NCBI RefSeq assembly: GCF_024970185.1
Contig: NZ_CP103965.1
Location: 988,001 to 1,052,000 of the forward strand
DNA length: 64,000 nucleotides
Direction of reading: 5' to 3'
DNA from: Pseudomonas sp. N3-W
GTDB taxonomy: Bacteria > Pseudomonadota > Gammaproteobacteria > Pseudomonadales > Pseudomonadaceae
Shown in pieces: positions 17,943 to 27,410 of this stretch. How positions within the stretch are numbered: the first letter of the stretch is position 1; each line of letters starts with the position of its first letter. The notes beneath the pieces are model-generated. The model saw only the letters and a program-made list of their open reading frames with translations, did no database searches and was not told the origin of the DNA. The translations under genes were made by a program, and so were the position numbers.

Positions 17943-19355
17943 TTACAGGATGTTGAATGGAACAGTGGTCACCAGACGGAACTCGTTGATGCTGCCGTCA
18001 GACTGGTTTTCGCTGGCACGGTGAGCGGTATAGGTCGCTCGAACAGTGGTGGCCTTGAGCGGGCCGCTCTGCACGGCGTACGAAGCACCGATGCCGTATT
18101 CATAGTGATGTTCGCCGTCCATGTTCTTCACGTCGTAGGCGGTGCCGGTGTAGTGAGTACCGTCGATGCCCCAGCCGCGAGCCTGGTAGATGTTGAACTT
18201 CAGGCCAGGCACGCCGTATTCCGCCATGTTCAGACCGTAGGCGATCTGGAAGGACTGCTCGTTCGGGCCGTTGAAGTCGGACAGCAGGGAGTTGGCCAGG
18301 TAGATGCCGTTGGTTTCGTGCAGGTAGTCGAAGTACTCGTCACCGTTAATTTTCTGGTACGAGAAGGTCAGGCTGTGAGCCTGGTGGGTCAGGCCGAACG
18401 ACAGGGAGTAGGTGTTGTTGTCGATTTCACCCATTTCCTTTTTGCCGGTATCGACCGTTTTGTAGTAGTTCAGGCCGGTGGTCAGGCTCAGAAGCTGGCT
18501 GTCACCCAGTTCGTGGGTAGCGCCGAAGTAGTACTGGTTCCAGAAGTCTTCAACCTTGGAGGCGTACAGGCTGGTCTTCAGGCTTTTGAGCGGCTGATAG
18601 TTCAGGCCAACGATGCTCACGCGATCGGTTTCGGCGCCATTGGCGCTGTACTCGGTGCGGAATTTCGACAGGCTTTCTTCAGTACGCGGGGATACGCGGT
18701 CGAAGCTGCCAGCGTCGAACGACAGGTTGTTCAGCTCTTCGCTGTGCAGGCTCACACCTTCAAAGCTCGAAGGCAGTGGACGGTTGCCGATGTTGTCGAC
18801 GATGGGGGTGCTGAAGTTCTGGCGACCGGCAGTCAGGGTGGTGTTGGAGACACGAAACTTGACGTTGGCCAGGCCCAGTTTGCTCCACTGGCCTTGGGCG
18901 TCGCCGCCTTCGGTAGTCAGGGTACGGTTGTTGCCTGCCCCTGGACGCGAGCCCGGTGCGCCACCGTTGTTGGAAGCCAGGCTCTTGCGATCACGTTCCA
19001 GTGCAACGGCGTTGTACGCAGCCACTTCAGTGCTGACACCGACGGTGCCCTGAGTGAAACCGGAGGTGTAATTGACGATGGTGCCCTGGACCCAGTTGAT
19101 ACGGCGGTCGGTAGGCGTTGCTACGCCGTCTTTGCGGTAAGTGAACTTGCCGCCGCGTTTCAGCTGCTCGTTGGCGTACCAGTTGCGCGTGGTGCCGCTG
19201 ACCGTTGAGCCTTCGACAAAGCCGGTAGCCGCGCCTTGTGCGCTTTTTTCGTTGACCGTCACCGGGGTGAAATCCTGGCTTTGGGTTTCTGCGTAAGCCG
19301 TGGCGGTTACGCTGCTAATGGCCAGGGCCAGTAACGCAGTGCTGCTCAGTTTCAT
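17943..19355 (-). CDS. opdP: OprD-family outer-membrane porin OpdP
   Basis: 470 residues with a signal peptide of about 22 residues (ending TAYA, then ETQSQDF). The rest alternates polar and hydrophobic residues as expected of an 18-strand OprD barrel and ends in a strand with terminal hydrophobics (TVPFNIL). Its place among dpp genes matches OpdP/OpdD of P. aeruginosa (PA4501), a channel for dipeptides such as Gly-Glu. Peptides would pass through it into the periplasm for capture by the DppA proteins. Confidence 0.85.
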   Translation of the reverse strand: MKLSSTALLALAISSVTATAYAETQSQDFTPVTVNEKSAQGAATGFVEGSTVSGTTRNWYANEQLKRGGKFTYRKDGVATPTDRRINWVQGTIVNYTSGFTQGTVGVSTEVAAYNAVALERDRKSLASNNGGAPGSRPGAGNNRTLTTEGGDAQGQWSKLGLANVKFRVSNTTLTAGRQNFSTPIVDNIGNRPLPSSFEGVSLHSEELNNLSFDAGSFDRVSPRTEESLSKFRTEYSANGAETDRVSIVGLNYQPLKSLKTSLYASKVEDFWNQYYFGATHELGDSQLLSLTTGLNYYKTVDTGKKEMGEIDNNTYSLSFGLTHQAHSLTFSYQKINGDEYFDYLHETNGIYLANSLLSDFNGPNEQSFQIAYGLNMAEYGVPGLKFNIYQARGWGIDGTHYTGTAYDVKNMDGEHHYEYGIGASYAVQSGPLKATTVRATYTAHRASENQSDGSINEFRLVTTVPFNIL

Positions 19356-19527
19356 GGGTGAAGCTCCTTTACTTTCTTTTTTTTTAGTGCCGGTTCTTTA
19401 TGGTCCGGCTATTGGTTTTACAACTCATTCATGGCTTCGCAAACGTTTGCTGGAGGCCTGTTCGGCGAATTCAGGCAACACGCTTGCGTGAGGGCGAAAA
19501 TCGCCCCCAGCGTCTTTGGCTAATCAG

Positions 19528-21126
19528 TTATTGGTCGAGGCTGACCCCCGAGAACACATTGCGACCGAAGGGGCTGACCTTGAACCCTTCGATTTTGGCG
19601 CTCAACGGCTGGTTGACCGTCGAGTGAGCGACTGGCGTGATCGGCACTTGCTGCTTGAGCAATTGCTGCGCCTGTTTGTAGAGTGCGGTGCGCTGACCAA
19701 TGTCGGTGACGGTTTTGGCCTGCTTGATCAGCTTGTCGTAAGCCGGATCACACCACATGGAGTAGTTGTTGCCGCCAATGGCGTCGCAGCTGTAAAGCGT
19801 GCCGAGCCAGTTGTCGGGATCCCCGTTGTCGCCCGTCCAGCCGATCAGGCTGATGTCGTGTTCGCCATTCTTGGTGCGCTTGATGTACTCGCCCCATTCG
19901 TAGCTGACGATCTTGACCTTGAGGCCGATCTTTGCCCAGTCCGCCTGGAGCATTTCGGCCATCAACTTGGCGTTGGGGTTGTAAGGGCGCTGGACCGGCA
20001 TGGCCCAGAGGGTGATTTGCGTGCCGTCCTTCACGCCGGCAGCCTTGAGCAATTCCCTGGCTTTTTCCGGGTTGTAGGCGGCGTCTTTGATGGTGTCGTC
20101 GTAGGACCACTGGGTCGGCGGCATGGCATTGACCGCCAACTGCCCGGCACCTTGATAGACGGCGTTGAGAATGCCTTGCTTGTTCACCGCCATGTCCAGC
20201 GCCTGGCGCACTTCGAGCTGGTCGAAGGGTTTGTGGCGCACGTTGTAGGCGATGTAACCGAGGTTGAAGCCGGGTTTTTCGATGAGCTTGAGTTTCGGGT
20301 CGTTCTTCAGTGCGGCTACATCGGCAGGGCGCGGATGCAGGGTGATCTGGCATTCGCCGGCCTTGAGTTTCTGCACTCGCACCGAGGCGTCGGTATTGAT
20401 GGCGAAGATCAGATTGTCGAGCTTGACCCGGCTCGGGTCCCAATACTGCTTGTTGCCGGTGTACCGGATGTTCGAGTCTTTCTGATAGCTCTTGAACACG
20501 AACGGCCCGGTGCCGATCGGCTTCTGATTGATGTCGCTGGGCTTGCCGTCAGCCAGCAATTTGTCGGCGTATTCAGCGGACAGGATGGCGGCGAAGCTCA
20601 TGGCAATGTTCTGGATGAACGCGGCGTCCACGCTGTTGAGCGTCATGACCACGGTCAGCGGCCCGGTCTTTTCGACCTTGGCGATGTTCTTGTTCAGGCT
20701 CATCCCGTTGAAATACGGGAACTCCGTCGGGTAGGCCTTACGGAATGGTTGTTGCGGGTCGAGCATGCGATTGAACGTGAACAGCACATCATCGGCATTG
20801 AAATCGCGAGTCGGCGTGAACCAGGGCGTGGTGTGGAATTTCACCCCTTCGCGTAGATGGAAGGTGTACTTGAGGCCGTCCTCGGAAATATCCCAGCTCT
20901 TTGCCAGGCCCGGTACGACGTTGGTCGCGCCTTTCTCAAACTCTGCCAGCCGGTTGTACAGCGGTTCGGCGGCGTCGTTGTCGGTCGCAGTGGTGTACTG
21001 CGCCGTGTCGAAACCGGCGGGGCTGCCTTCGGAGCAGAAGACCAGGCTGTTGTTGGCGGCCTGGCTGGAAGTGGCGGCCAACAGGCCGGTGCTCAGTAAC
21101 GCGGATAAAACCAAGGTATGGCGCAT
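19528..21126 (-). CDS. DppA-type peptide-binding protein, paralogue 2
   Basis: 532-residue SBP_bac_5 protein; signal peptide MRHTLVLSALLSTGLLAATS then SQA, mature start ANNSLVFCSEGSPAGFD. It is closely similar throughout to the next two genes (shared blocks AEMLQADWAKIGLKVKIV and SYEWGEYIKR) and less so to DppA. Paralogues like these in P. aeruginosa share one DppBCDF transporter and differ in peptide preference. It lies 172 bases before opdP on the same strand and may be cotranscribed with it. Confidence 0.85.
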   Translation of the reverse strand: MRHTLVLSALLSTGLLAATSSQAANNSLVFCSEGSPAGFDTAQYTTATDNDAAEPLYNRLAEFEKGATNVVPGLAKSWDISEDGLKYTFHLREGVKFHTTPWFTPTRDFNADDVLFTFNRMLDPQQPFRKAYPTEFPYFNGMSLNKNIAKVEKTGPLTVVMTLNSVDAAFIQNIAMSFAAILSAEYADKLLADGKPSDINQKPIGTGPFVFKSYQKDSNIRYTGNKQYWDPSRVKLDNLIFAINTDASVRVQKLKAGECQITLHPRPADVAALKNDPKLKLIEKPGFNLGYIAYNVRHKPFDQLEVRQALDMAVNKQGILNAVYQGAGQLAVNAMPPTQWSYDDTIKDAAYNPEKARELLKAAGVKDGTQITLWAMPVQRPYNPNAKLMAEMLQADWAKIGLKVKIVSYEWGEYIKRTKNGEHDISLIGWTGDNGDPDNWLGTLYSCDAIGGNNYSMWCDPAYDKLIKQAKTVTDIGQRTALYKQAQQLLKQQVPITPVAHSTVNQPLSAKIEGFKVSPFGRNVFSGVSLDQ

Positions 21127-21388
21127 AACGCTCCCTCTTTTCAGTGTTTTGACAATGAAGCGGCGCGCCGTCCGGGCACGTAATGCTTCATTGATCTCAA
21201 TCCATCGCAGCAGCAGCAAACCGGTGGCGCACGCATGAACGGGTCGGATCCCGACGGTATGAGCCGTGGGTCCGGCAGTAAATGCGTAAAGCCTGAAAAT
21301 CTCGTAGGAAAAGCCGACAGTCGTCTGTCTCTGCTGTGTGTGCAGTGGATCAGGCTGTAGGTAATTTCCCGCTTTTGCGGCGGATTAA

Positions 21389-21417
21389 ACTGCGGCGACG
21401 TTAAACGTCGCCGCAGT
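21389..21417 (-). terminator. terminator between binding-protein paralogues 3 and 2
   Basis: Perfect 13-base arms ACTGCGGCGACGT/ACGTCGCCGCAGT around TAA, six bases after the stop of the gene ending at 21424. It is followed by TTTAAT on the minus strand. Confidence 0.7.
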
Positions 21418-21423
21418 CGAACC

Positions 21424-23049
21424 TTATTTGCTGATGCTGACGCCGTAGAAGGAGTTCAAGCCGAATGGGCTGATCTTGAAGTCCTGCACGTTGGCGCGCA
21501 TGGGTTGATACACCGTCGAGTGTGCGATAGGTGTCATTGGAACAGCATCCTTGAGCAGATGTTGTGCCTGTTTGTACAGCTCGGTGCGTTTGGCCTGGTC
21601 CGGGGTGGACTTGGCTTCCTTGATCAGTGTGTCGTATGGCTTGTCGCACCATTTCGAGAAGTTGTTGCCGTTCATGGCATCGCAACCGAACAGGGTGCCG
21701 AGCCAGTTGTCCGGGTCACCATTGTCGCCGCTCCAGCCGATGATCATCGCCTGGTTCTCGCCACCTTTGGAACGCTTGATGTACTCGCCCCATTCGTAGC
21801 TGACGATGTTCACGTTCAGGCCGATTTTCTTCCAGTCGGACTGCAGCATTTCAGCCATCAGCTTGGCGTTCGGGTTGTACGGACGCTGAACCGGCATGGC
21901 CCACAGAGTGATCTGGGTGCCTTCCTTGACGCCAGCTTCCTTGAGCAGCTCCTTGGCTTTCTCAGGGTCGTACTTGGCATCCTTGATGGTGGTGTCGTAA
22001 GACCACTGGGTCGGGGGCATGGCGTTGACGGCCAGTTGGCCCGCGCCCTGGTAAACCGAATCGATGATCTGCGGCTTGTTCACCGACATGTCCAGCGCCT
22101 GACGAACGCGCAGGTCAGCCAACGGGTTGGCGTCGGTGCGGCCCTTGAGCACAGGCATGACGTTGTAGGCGATATAGCCCAGGTTGAAACCAGCCTGATG
22201 CGGCAGTTTCAGATCCTTGTCTTCGCCCAGTGCCTTGAGGTCGGCCGGACGCGGGAAGAGGGTGACCTGGCATTCGTTCTTCTTCAGCTTCTGAATGCGC
22301 ACCGACGGGTCGGTGGTGATGGCGAAGATCAGGTTATCGATCTTCACGTCGTCAGGTTTCCAGTAGTCCTTGTTCCCGGTGTAGCGGATGTTGGAGTCTT
22401 TCTGGTAGCTCTTGAACACGAACGGACCGGTACCGATCGGCTTCTGGTTGATGTCGCCCGGCCTGCCTTCCTTGAGTAGCTTGGCGGCGTATTCGGCGGA
22501 CTGGACGGAGGCGAAGCTCATGGCCAGGTTTTGAATGAACGCTGCATCAACGGTGTTCAGCACGAACTTGACGGTGTGATCGTCGATCTTCTCGACCTTG
22601 GCAATGTTGGTGTCCATGCCCATGTCGGTGAAGTACGGGAATTCGGTCGGGTACGCTTTGCGGAACGGATCATCCTTGTTAATCATGCGATTAAAGGTGA
22701 ACAGCACGTCGTCGGCGTTGAACTCACGAGTCGGGGTGAAGTACGGCGTGGTGTGGAACTTCACACCTTCACGCAGGTGGAAGGTGTATTCCTTTACGTC
22801 CGGGGAAATGTCCCAGCTGGTCGCCAGGCCAGGAACAACGGCGGTGCCGCCGCGCTCGAACTGTGTCAGGCGGTTGAACATGGTTTCTGCAGAGGCGTCG
22901 AAGTCGGTTCCGGTGGTGTACTGACCAGGATCAAAACCGGCCGGGCTCCCTTCGGAGCAAAACACCAGGTTAGTCGCCGCAACGGCGAAAGGTGCGCTAG
23001 CCAACAGGCTGGCGCCGACTAAAAACGGAATGACCGCGTGTTTAAGCAT
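21424..23049 (-). CDS. DppA-type peptide-binding protein, paralogue 3
   Basis: 541 residues; signal peptide MLKHAVIPFLVGASLLASAP then FAVA, mature start ATNLVFCSEGSPAGFDPGQYTTGTDFDASAETMFNRL. It is nearly collinear with paralogue 2. The start at 23049 is set by the signal peptide; the open frame continues to 23178 without support. It has its own terminator and a palindrome in its upstream region, so it is probably transcribed alone. The substrate preference cannot be told from sequence. Confidence 0.85.
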   Translation of the reverse strand: MLKHAVIPFLVGASLLASAPFAVAATNLVFCSEGSPAGFDPGQYTTGTDFDASAETMFNRLTQFERGGTAVVPGLATSWDISPDVKEYTFHLREGVKFHTTPYFTPTREFNADDVLFTFNRMINKDDPFRKAYPTEFPYFTDMGMDTNIAKVEKIDDHTVKFVLNTVDAAFIQNLAMSFASVQSAEYAAKLLKEGRPGDINQKPIGTGPFVFKSYQKDSNIRYTGNKDYWKPDDVKIDNLIFAITTDPSVRIQKLKKNECQVTLFPRPADLKALGEDKDLKLPHQAGFNLGYIAYNVMPVLKGRTDANPLADLRVRQALDMSVNKPQIIDSVYQGAGQLAVNAMPPTQWSYDTTIKDAKYDPEKAKELLKEAGVKEGTQITLWAMPVQRPYNPNAKLMAEMLQSDWKKIGLNVNIVSYEWGEYIKRSKGGENQAMIIGWSGDNGDPDNWLGTLFGCDAMNGNNFSKWCDKPYDTLIKEAKSTPDQAKRTELYKQAQHLLKDAVPMTPIAHSTVYQPMRANVQDFKISPFGLNSFYGVSISK

Positions 23050-23138
23050 GGTGGCCTCATGATTTGTTGTCATTTTTGGAATTAGAGGACGACCTCGTGA
23101 GTCGTGCCTGCGGATACTTATGCAGGGGCCATACCCAT

Positions 23139-23152
23139 TGCAAGATCTTGCA
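23139..23152. promoter_or_regulatory. palindrome upstream of binding-protein paralogue 3
   Basis: TGCAAGATCTTGCA is a perfect 14-base dyad about 90 bases before the start at 23049. It is flanked by CCAT/ATGG. It is a candidate operator, for example of a peptide-utilisation repressor, but no copy was noticed before the other paralogues. Confidence 0.35.
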
Positions 23153-23308
23153 TGGCTACAAGCCTTAAACAGTGGCACGAACGTACCTTAATGTCGCATA
23201 TGTATAAATTCTGACGCATTTGACCGTTTGCGGGCGTTTTTTACGGTGCAAACGGCGCACCGCGACGGGGCAACCGGGGCGTCTGGCGCACCCGGTTGGC
23301 GCGCGGTG

Positions 23309-24910
23309 TTACTTATTTATACCCACGCCGTAGAAGGGTGTGAGGCCAAACGGACTGATTTTGAAATCAGTCACTTCCTTGCGCAGCGGCTGGAACACCG
23401 TCGAGTTGGCGATCGGCGTGATCGGCACCTGCTGCTTAAGGATTTGTTGGGCCTGTTGATACAATTTGACCCGTTGGTCACGGTCGGTAGACACCTTCGC
23501 CTGCTGGATCAACGTGTCGTACGCCGGATCACACCACTTGGCGTAGTTGCTGCCTTTGACCGCCGCACAACTGTAGAGCACGCCGAGCCAGTTGTCGGGG
23601 TCACCGTTGTCACCGGTCCAGCCGTAGATCATCGCGTCGTGTTCGCCGTTCTTGGCGCGCTTGATGTACTCGCCCCATTCATAGCTGACGATGTTGGCCT
23701 TGATCCCGACTTTCTCCCAATCCTGCTGGATCATCTGCGCCGACATCCGCGCGTTCGGGTTGGAGGCGCGCTGCACGGTCATGGCCCACAAATTGAGGGT
23801 CGTACCCGGCGCAACCCCTGCTTCCTTCAGTAGCGCCTTCGCCCTGGTCGGGTCGTAGGGCGCATCCTTGATGTTCGGGTCATAGGACCATTGCGCCGGC
23901 GGCAGGGCGTTCTGCGCCAGCTGCCCGGCACTCTGGTAGACGGCCTTGATGATCGCCGGCTTGTCGATGGCCATGTCCAGCGCCTGACGCACCTTGAGCT
24001 GATCCAGTGGCGGGTGGGTGACGTTGTAGGCAAGGAAGCCCAGATTGAAACCGGCCTGTTTGAGTACTGTCAGGTTGGGGTCTTTCTCCATGACCTCGAT
24101 GTCTGCAGGGCGCGGGTAGCCGCTGACCTGGCACTCGCCGGTCTTGAGTTTCTGCAAACGCACGGCGGCGTCCGGGGTGATCGAGAACACCAGATTGTCG
24201 ATTTTCACGTCCTCGGGTTTCCAGTACGCCTTGTTGGCGACGTAGCGAATCTGCGAGTCCTTCTGATAACGCTTGAACACGAACGGACCGGTGCCGACCG
24301 GCTTCTGGTTGATGTCGGCGGCTTTGCCTTCCTTTAATAGCAGCGCGCCGTATTCGGCGGACTGCACCGAGGCGAAGCTCATCGCCAGGTTCTGGATGAA
24401 CGCGGCATCGACGTTGTTCAGGCTGAAGCGCACGGTGTGTTCGTCGAGTTTGTCGACGCTCTTGATAGTCTTGTTCAGGTCCATGTCGGTGAAGTACGGC
24501 GACTCGGCGGGGTAGGCTTTGCGAAAGGCGTTCTCCGGATCGAGCAGGCGCTGGAAAGTGAACAGCACGTCGTCGGCGTTGAAGTCGCGGGTTGGGGTGA
24601 AGTAGTCGGTGGTGTGGAATTTCACGCCGTCGCGCAGGTGGAAGGTGTAACTGAGGCCGTCCTGGCTCACGTCCCAGCTTGTTGCCAGGCCCGGTTCTAC
24701 TTCGGTGCCGCCGCGTTTGAATTGGGTGAGGCGGTTGAATACGGTTTCGGCCGAGGCATCGAAGTCGGTGCCGCTGGTGTATTGGCTGGGGTCGAAGCCG
24801 GCGGGGCTGGCTTCGGAGCAGTAGACCAATGTTGTGGCTGCGTTTGCGAAAGGGGCGATTGTGGCCAGGGTGAGTGCGAGTAGGAGCGGTTTGACGGTGG
24901 TTCTTGGCAT
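23309..24910 (-). CDS. DppA-type peptide-binding protein, paralogue 4
   Basis: 533 residues; signal peptide MPRTTVKPLLLALTLATIAP then FANA, mature start ATTLVYCSEASPAGFD. It is collinear with paralogues 2 and 3 but more diverged, for example AQMIQQDWEKVGIKANIVSYEWGEYIKR. The start at 24910 is fixed by the signal peptide. It is the first dpp-cluster gene in the direction of transcription, and the long repeat-filled intergenic region lies upstream. It probably feeds the same DppBCDF transporter. Confidence 0.85.
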   Translation of the reverse strand: MPRTTVKPLLLALTLATIAPFANAATTLVYCSEASPAGFDPSQYTSGTDFDASAETVFNRLTQFKRGGTEVEPGLATSWDVSQDGLSYTFHLRDGVKFHTTDYFTPTRDFNADDVLFTFQRLLDPENAFRKAYPAESPYFTDMDLNKTIKSVDKLDEHTVRFSLNNVDAAFIQNLAMSFASVQSAEYGALLLKEGKAADINQKPVGTGPFVFKRYQKDSQIRYVANKAYWKPEDVKIDNLVFSITPDAAVRLQKLKTGECQVSGYPRPADIEVMEKDPNLTVLKQAGFNLGFLAYNVTHPPLDQLKVRQALDMAIDKPAIIKAVYQSAGQLAQNALPPAQWSYDPNIKDAPYDPTRAKALLKEAGVAPGTTLNLWAMTVQRASNPNARMSAQMIQQDWEKVGIKANIVSYEWGEYIKRAKNGEHDAMIYGWTGDNGDPDNWLGVLYSCAAVKGSNYAKWCDPAYDTLIQQAKVSTDRDQRVKLYQQAQQILKQQVPITPIANSTVFQPLRKEVTDFKISPFGLTPFYGVGINK

Positions 24911-25503
24911 GGGGGACCTGAGGGGGTTCTGGCGGCTATATGTTTTTGAGAGTAGCCGGGTTGGTGGGGGTGGAGGAAATATCGTTTTTTCAGGGGGACC
25001 CCTGTGTCTGGGCATAGTCGCTTGGACTTGGCGGCCTTAGGGCCGACCATGTTCTTTCAGGTGTGCACCGTTCAAACTGTGGGAGCTGGCTTGCCTGCGA
25101 AGGCGGCCTGACAGCCGACCGGGATTTTGATGGGGTACATATCCGTTGCTGCGGTAATGGCGGCTTATGGTTTCGCCCTTACGGCGAGTCCCTTTTGTCA
25201 AACGCCACAAAAGGAACCAAAAAGTCTCGCCCCGAGCGTACGGCACCTCGCTAGGGCTCGGTGTTCCCTCGCTCCGGTATTCATCTGGGGGCATCGCCTA
25301 CGGTCTGCTTCGCGACGACCTCCTCTCGATGTGTGCGGCTTCGCCGCACGGCGCTACGCGCCCACCCCCAGATAAACACCTCCACTCGGCCTCCCGAAGG
25401 GGCGGGTAGATCAAGAGCTGCAGGCGAGCTAACGCTCGGCCTGATGAGTGGTGAAGGGCGGGGGGGGGTATGCGGATCTGCTTCTGCTTTTGCTTTTGCT
25501 TTT
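24911..25503. other. intergenic region upstream of the dpp cluster with a dispersed-repeat block
   Basis: Apart from one stray copy of the array unit (about 25077-25140), positions 25150-25440 resemble a non-coding repeat I recall from several fluorescent Pseudomonas genomes (TTTCGCCCTTACGGCGAGTC then ACAAAAGGAACCAAAAAG). It also holds small dyads such as GTGCGGCTTCGCCGCAC. G-runs (25460-25468) and CTTTTG repeats (25480-25500) precede the array. I see no supported gene, although open frames exist. Confidence 0.5.
25077..25140 (+). repeat. single isolated copy of the 72-bp array unit
   Basis: It begins CTGTGGGAGCTGGCTTGCCT like the array units, with GGCGGCCTGACAGCCGACC after it. It lies about 430 bases from the array and may be its ancestor or an escaped copy. 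Confidence 0.75.
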
Positions 25504-26460
25504 CTGTGGGAGCGAGCTTGCTCGCGATGGCGGCCTACCAGCCGACCAATCTCTCCCGAATGTACCCCACTCAAACCTGTGGGAGCTGGCTTGCCTGCGA
25601 AAGCGGCCCGCCAGCCAACCAATCTCCCCCAGATGCACCCAGTCCAACTGTGGGAGCTGGCTTGCCTGCGAAGACGCCCAACCAGCCAACCAATCTCCCC
25701 CTGATGCACCCGATCCAACTGTGGGAGCTGGCTTGCCTGCGAAGACGCCCTGCCAGCCAACCAATCTCCCCCAGATGCACCCAGTCCAAACTGTGGGAGC
25801 TGGCTTGCCTGCGAAGACGCCCTGCCAGCCAACCAATCTCCCCCAGATGTACCCCGCTCAAAACTGTGGGAGCTGGCTTGCCTGCGAAGACGCCCCACCA
25901 GCCAACCAATCTCCCCAGATGCACCCAGTCCAAACTGTGGGAGCTGGCTTGCCTGCGAAGACGCCCCACCAGCCAACCAATCTCCCCCCAGATGCACCCA
26001 GTCCAAACTGTGGGAGCTGGCTTGCCTGCGAAGACGCCCTGCCAGCCAACCAATCTCCCCCAGATGCACCCAGTCCAAACTGTGGGAGCTGGCTTGCCTG
26101 CGAAAGCGGCCCACCAGCCAACCAATCTCCCCCAGATGCACCCAGTCCAAACTGTGGGAGCTGGCTTGCTTGCGAAGACGCCCCACCAGCCAACCAATCT
26201 CCCCAGATGCACCCAGTCCAAACTGTGGGAGCTGGCTTGCCTGCGAAAGCGGCCCACCAGCCAACCAATCTCCCCCAGATGCACCCAGTCCAAACTGTGG
26301 GAGCTGGCTTGCCTGCGAAGACGCCCTGCCAGGCAACCAATCTCCCCCCAGATGTACCCAGTCCAAACTGTGGGAGCTGGCTTGCCTGCGAAGACGCCCA
26401 ACCAGCCAATCAATCTCCCCCAGATGTACACCACTCAAAACTATGGGAGCGCGAAGGCGG
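25504..26460 (+). repeat. tandem array of about 13 REP-containing units of 71-73 bp
   Basis: Units begin with CTGTGGGAGC at 25504, 25577, 25648, 25719, 25791, 25864, 25935, 26008, 26080, 26152, 26223, 26295 and 26368, with a degenerate last one at 26441. Each has a REP-like core (GGAGCTGGCTTGCCTGCGAA) followed by a spacer with CCAGCCAACCAATCTCCC and CAGATGCACCCAGTCC. All are in the same orientation. The first unit has the ordinary core GCGAGCTTGCTCGC. Long open frames on both strands are by-products of the periodicity. Confidence 0.95.
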
Positions 26461-26502
26461 CAGGCCAACCGTCAAATAAATCAGGGCCTGACGACAGGCA
26501 AT

Positions 26503-26534
26503 AAAAAACGGCGATCACTCAAGTGATCGCCGTT
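26503..26534 (-). terminator. intrinsic terminator of the SIMPL-domain gene
   Basis: Perfect 12-base arms ACGGCGATCACT/AGTGATCGCCGT, followed on the minus strand by six T. It lies 22 bases after the stop at 26556. Confidence 0.9.
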
Positions 26535-26555
26535 CTGTATTCAAGTGCTATCGCC

Positions 26556-27278
26556 TCAAGGCGCCATCAACACTTCAATCGACCCGTCCGCCGTCATGCT
26601 CACCTGGCTGGTGCCCGCCTCAACATCCGGGGTCACGGGCGCCGAGTCCATGCCTGCTGCCGCTTTCATCATCATCGGCGCGCGCATGTACGGTTGTGGA
26701 TAACCATTGCTGTTCAGGTTCAGGTTGACGATTTTGTAGCCCTTGCCGCCCAGCGCATCGGTCGCCAGTTGGGCGCGTGCCTTGAAGGCGGTCACGGCTT
26801 CTTTAAGCAGTGCGTCTTCGCTGGCCTTGCGGGTCGGGGTGGCGATGGCGAAATCCATGCCGCCCATTTTCAGGTCGGTGAGCAGTTCGCCGGTGAGTTT
26901 CGACAGGGCGGCAAAGTCCGAGCTTTCCAGGCGCAGTTCGGCACGTTCGCGCCAGCCGGTGATTTTCTGGCCTTTGGGCTCGTAGATCGGGTAGCTGTTG
27001 CGGCTGCCCTGGCGCAGGGTGATGTCTTTGACTTGCTTGGCCTGGGCCAGTGCTTTGTTCATGGTGGTGCTGATGTCGGCGGCGAGTTTGGCCGGGTCGG
27101 TGTTTTGTTCTTCGGTGTAGAGCGTCACGATCATCAGGTCGCGGGCCACTTCCTGGCTGACTTCGGCGCGCAGGGAAATCTGGTTGTAATGCAGATCGTC
27201 GGCGGCCAGGGCCGGGAGGCTGGCGACGGTGCCAACGCTGAGGGCGAGAAGGGCGGCGCTGCGGCGCAATGTGAACAT
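26556..27278 (-). CDS. SIMPL-domain (DUF541) periplasmic protein
   Basis: 240 residues with a signal peptide of about 25 residues (MFTLRRSAALLALSVGTVAS, then LPALA). The rest fits the SIMPL/DUF541 family: ISLRAEVSQEVARDLMIVTL near the mature N-terminus and a central region with GSRNSYPIYEPKGQKITGW. Family members are exported, and some relatives affect oxidative stress or outer-membrane functions. The biochemical role is not known. The gene stands alone, with a terminator and then the tandem REP array downstream. Confidence 0.8.
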   Translation of the reverse strand: MFTLRRSAALLALSVGTVASLPALAADDLHYNQISLRAEVSQEVARDLMIVTLYTEEQNTDPAKLAADISTTMNKALAQAKQVKDITLRQGSRNSYPIYEPKGQKITGWRERAELRLESSDFAALSKLTGELLTDLKMGGMDFAIATPTRKASEDALLKEAVTAFKARAQLATDALGGKGYKIVNLNLNSNGYPQPYMRAPMMMKAAAGMDSAPVTPDVEAGTSQVSMTADGSIEVLMAP

Positions 27279-27410
27279 GAAAAGCTCCTTGAAAGGGGGC
27301 GCAGGGGTGGTGGTCCGGGCCTGCGTGAATCATCAGACTCTAGCTTTTATGATCCGGTTCGCACAGTTACAACTTCTATACAGATGAGGGGGGGACTGCG
27401 GCGCAGTCAA

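Noticed and set aside
23160..23190. TGGCACGAACG as a sigma-54 promoter before a dppA paralogue
   Set aside because: The -12 part (TTGCA/T) is missing at the right spacing and the orientation is away from the gene.
25504..26460. Possible CRISPR array
   Set aside because: The spacers are as similar as the repeats, the whole 72-bp unit is repeated, and no cas genes are present.
25281..26504. Several open frames of 180-395 codons on both strands over the repeat array
   Set aside because: They encode the same repeated peptide in every frame because unit lengths near 72 keep frames open. They lack ribosome sites and family resemblance.
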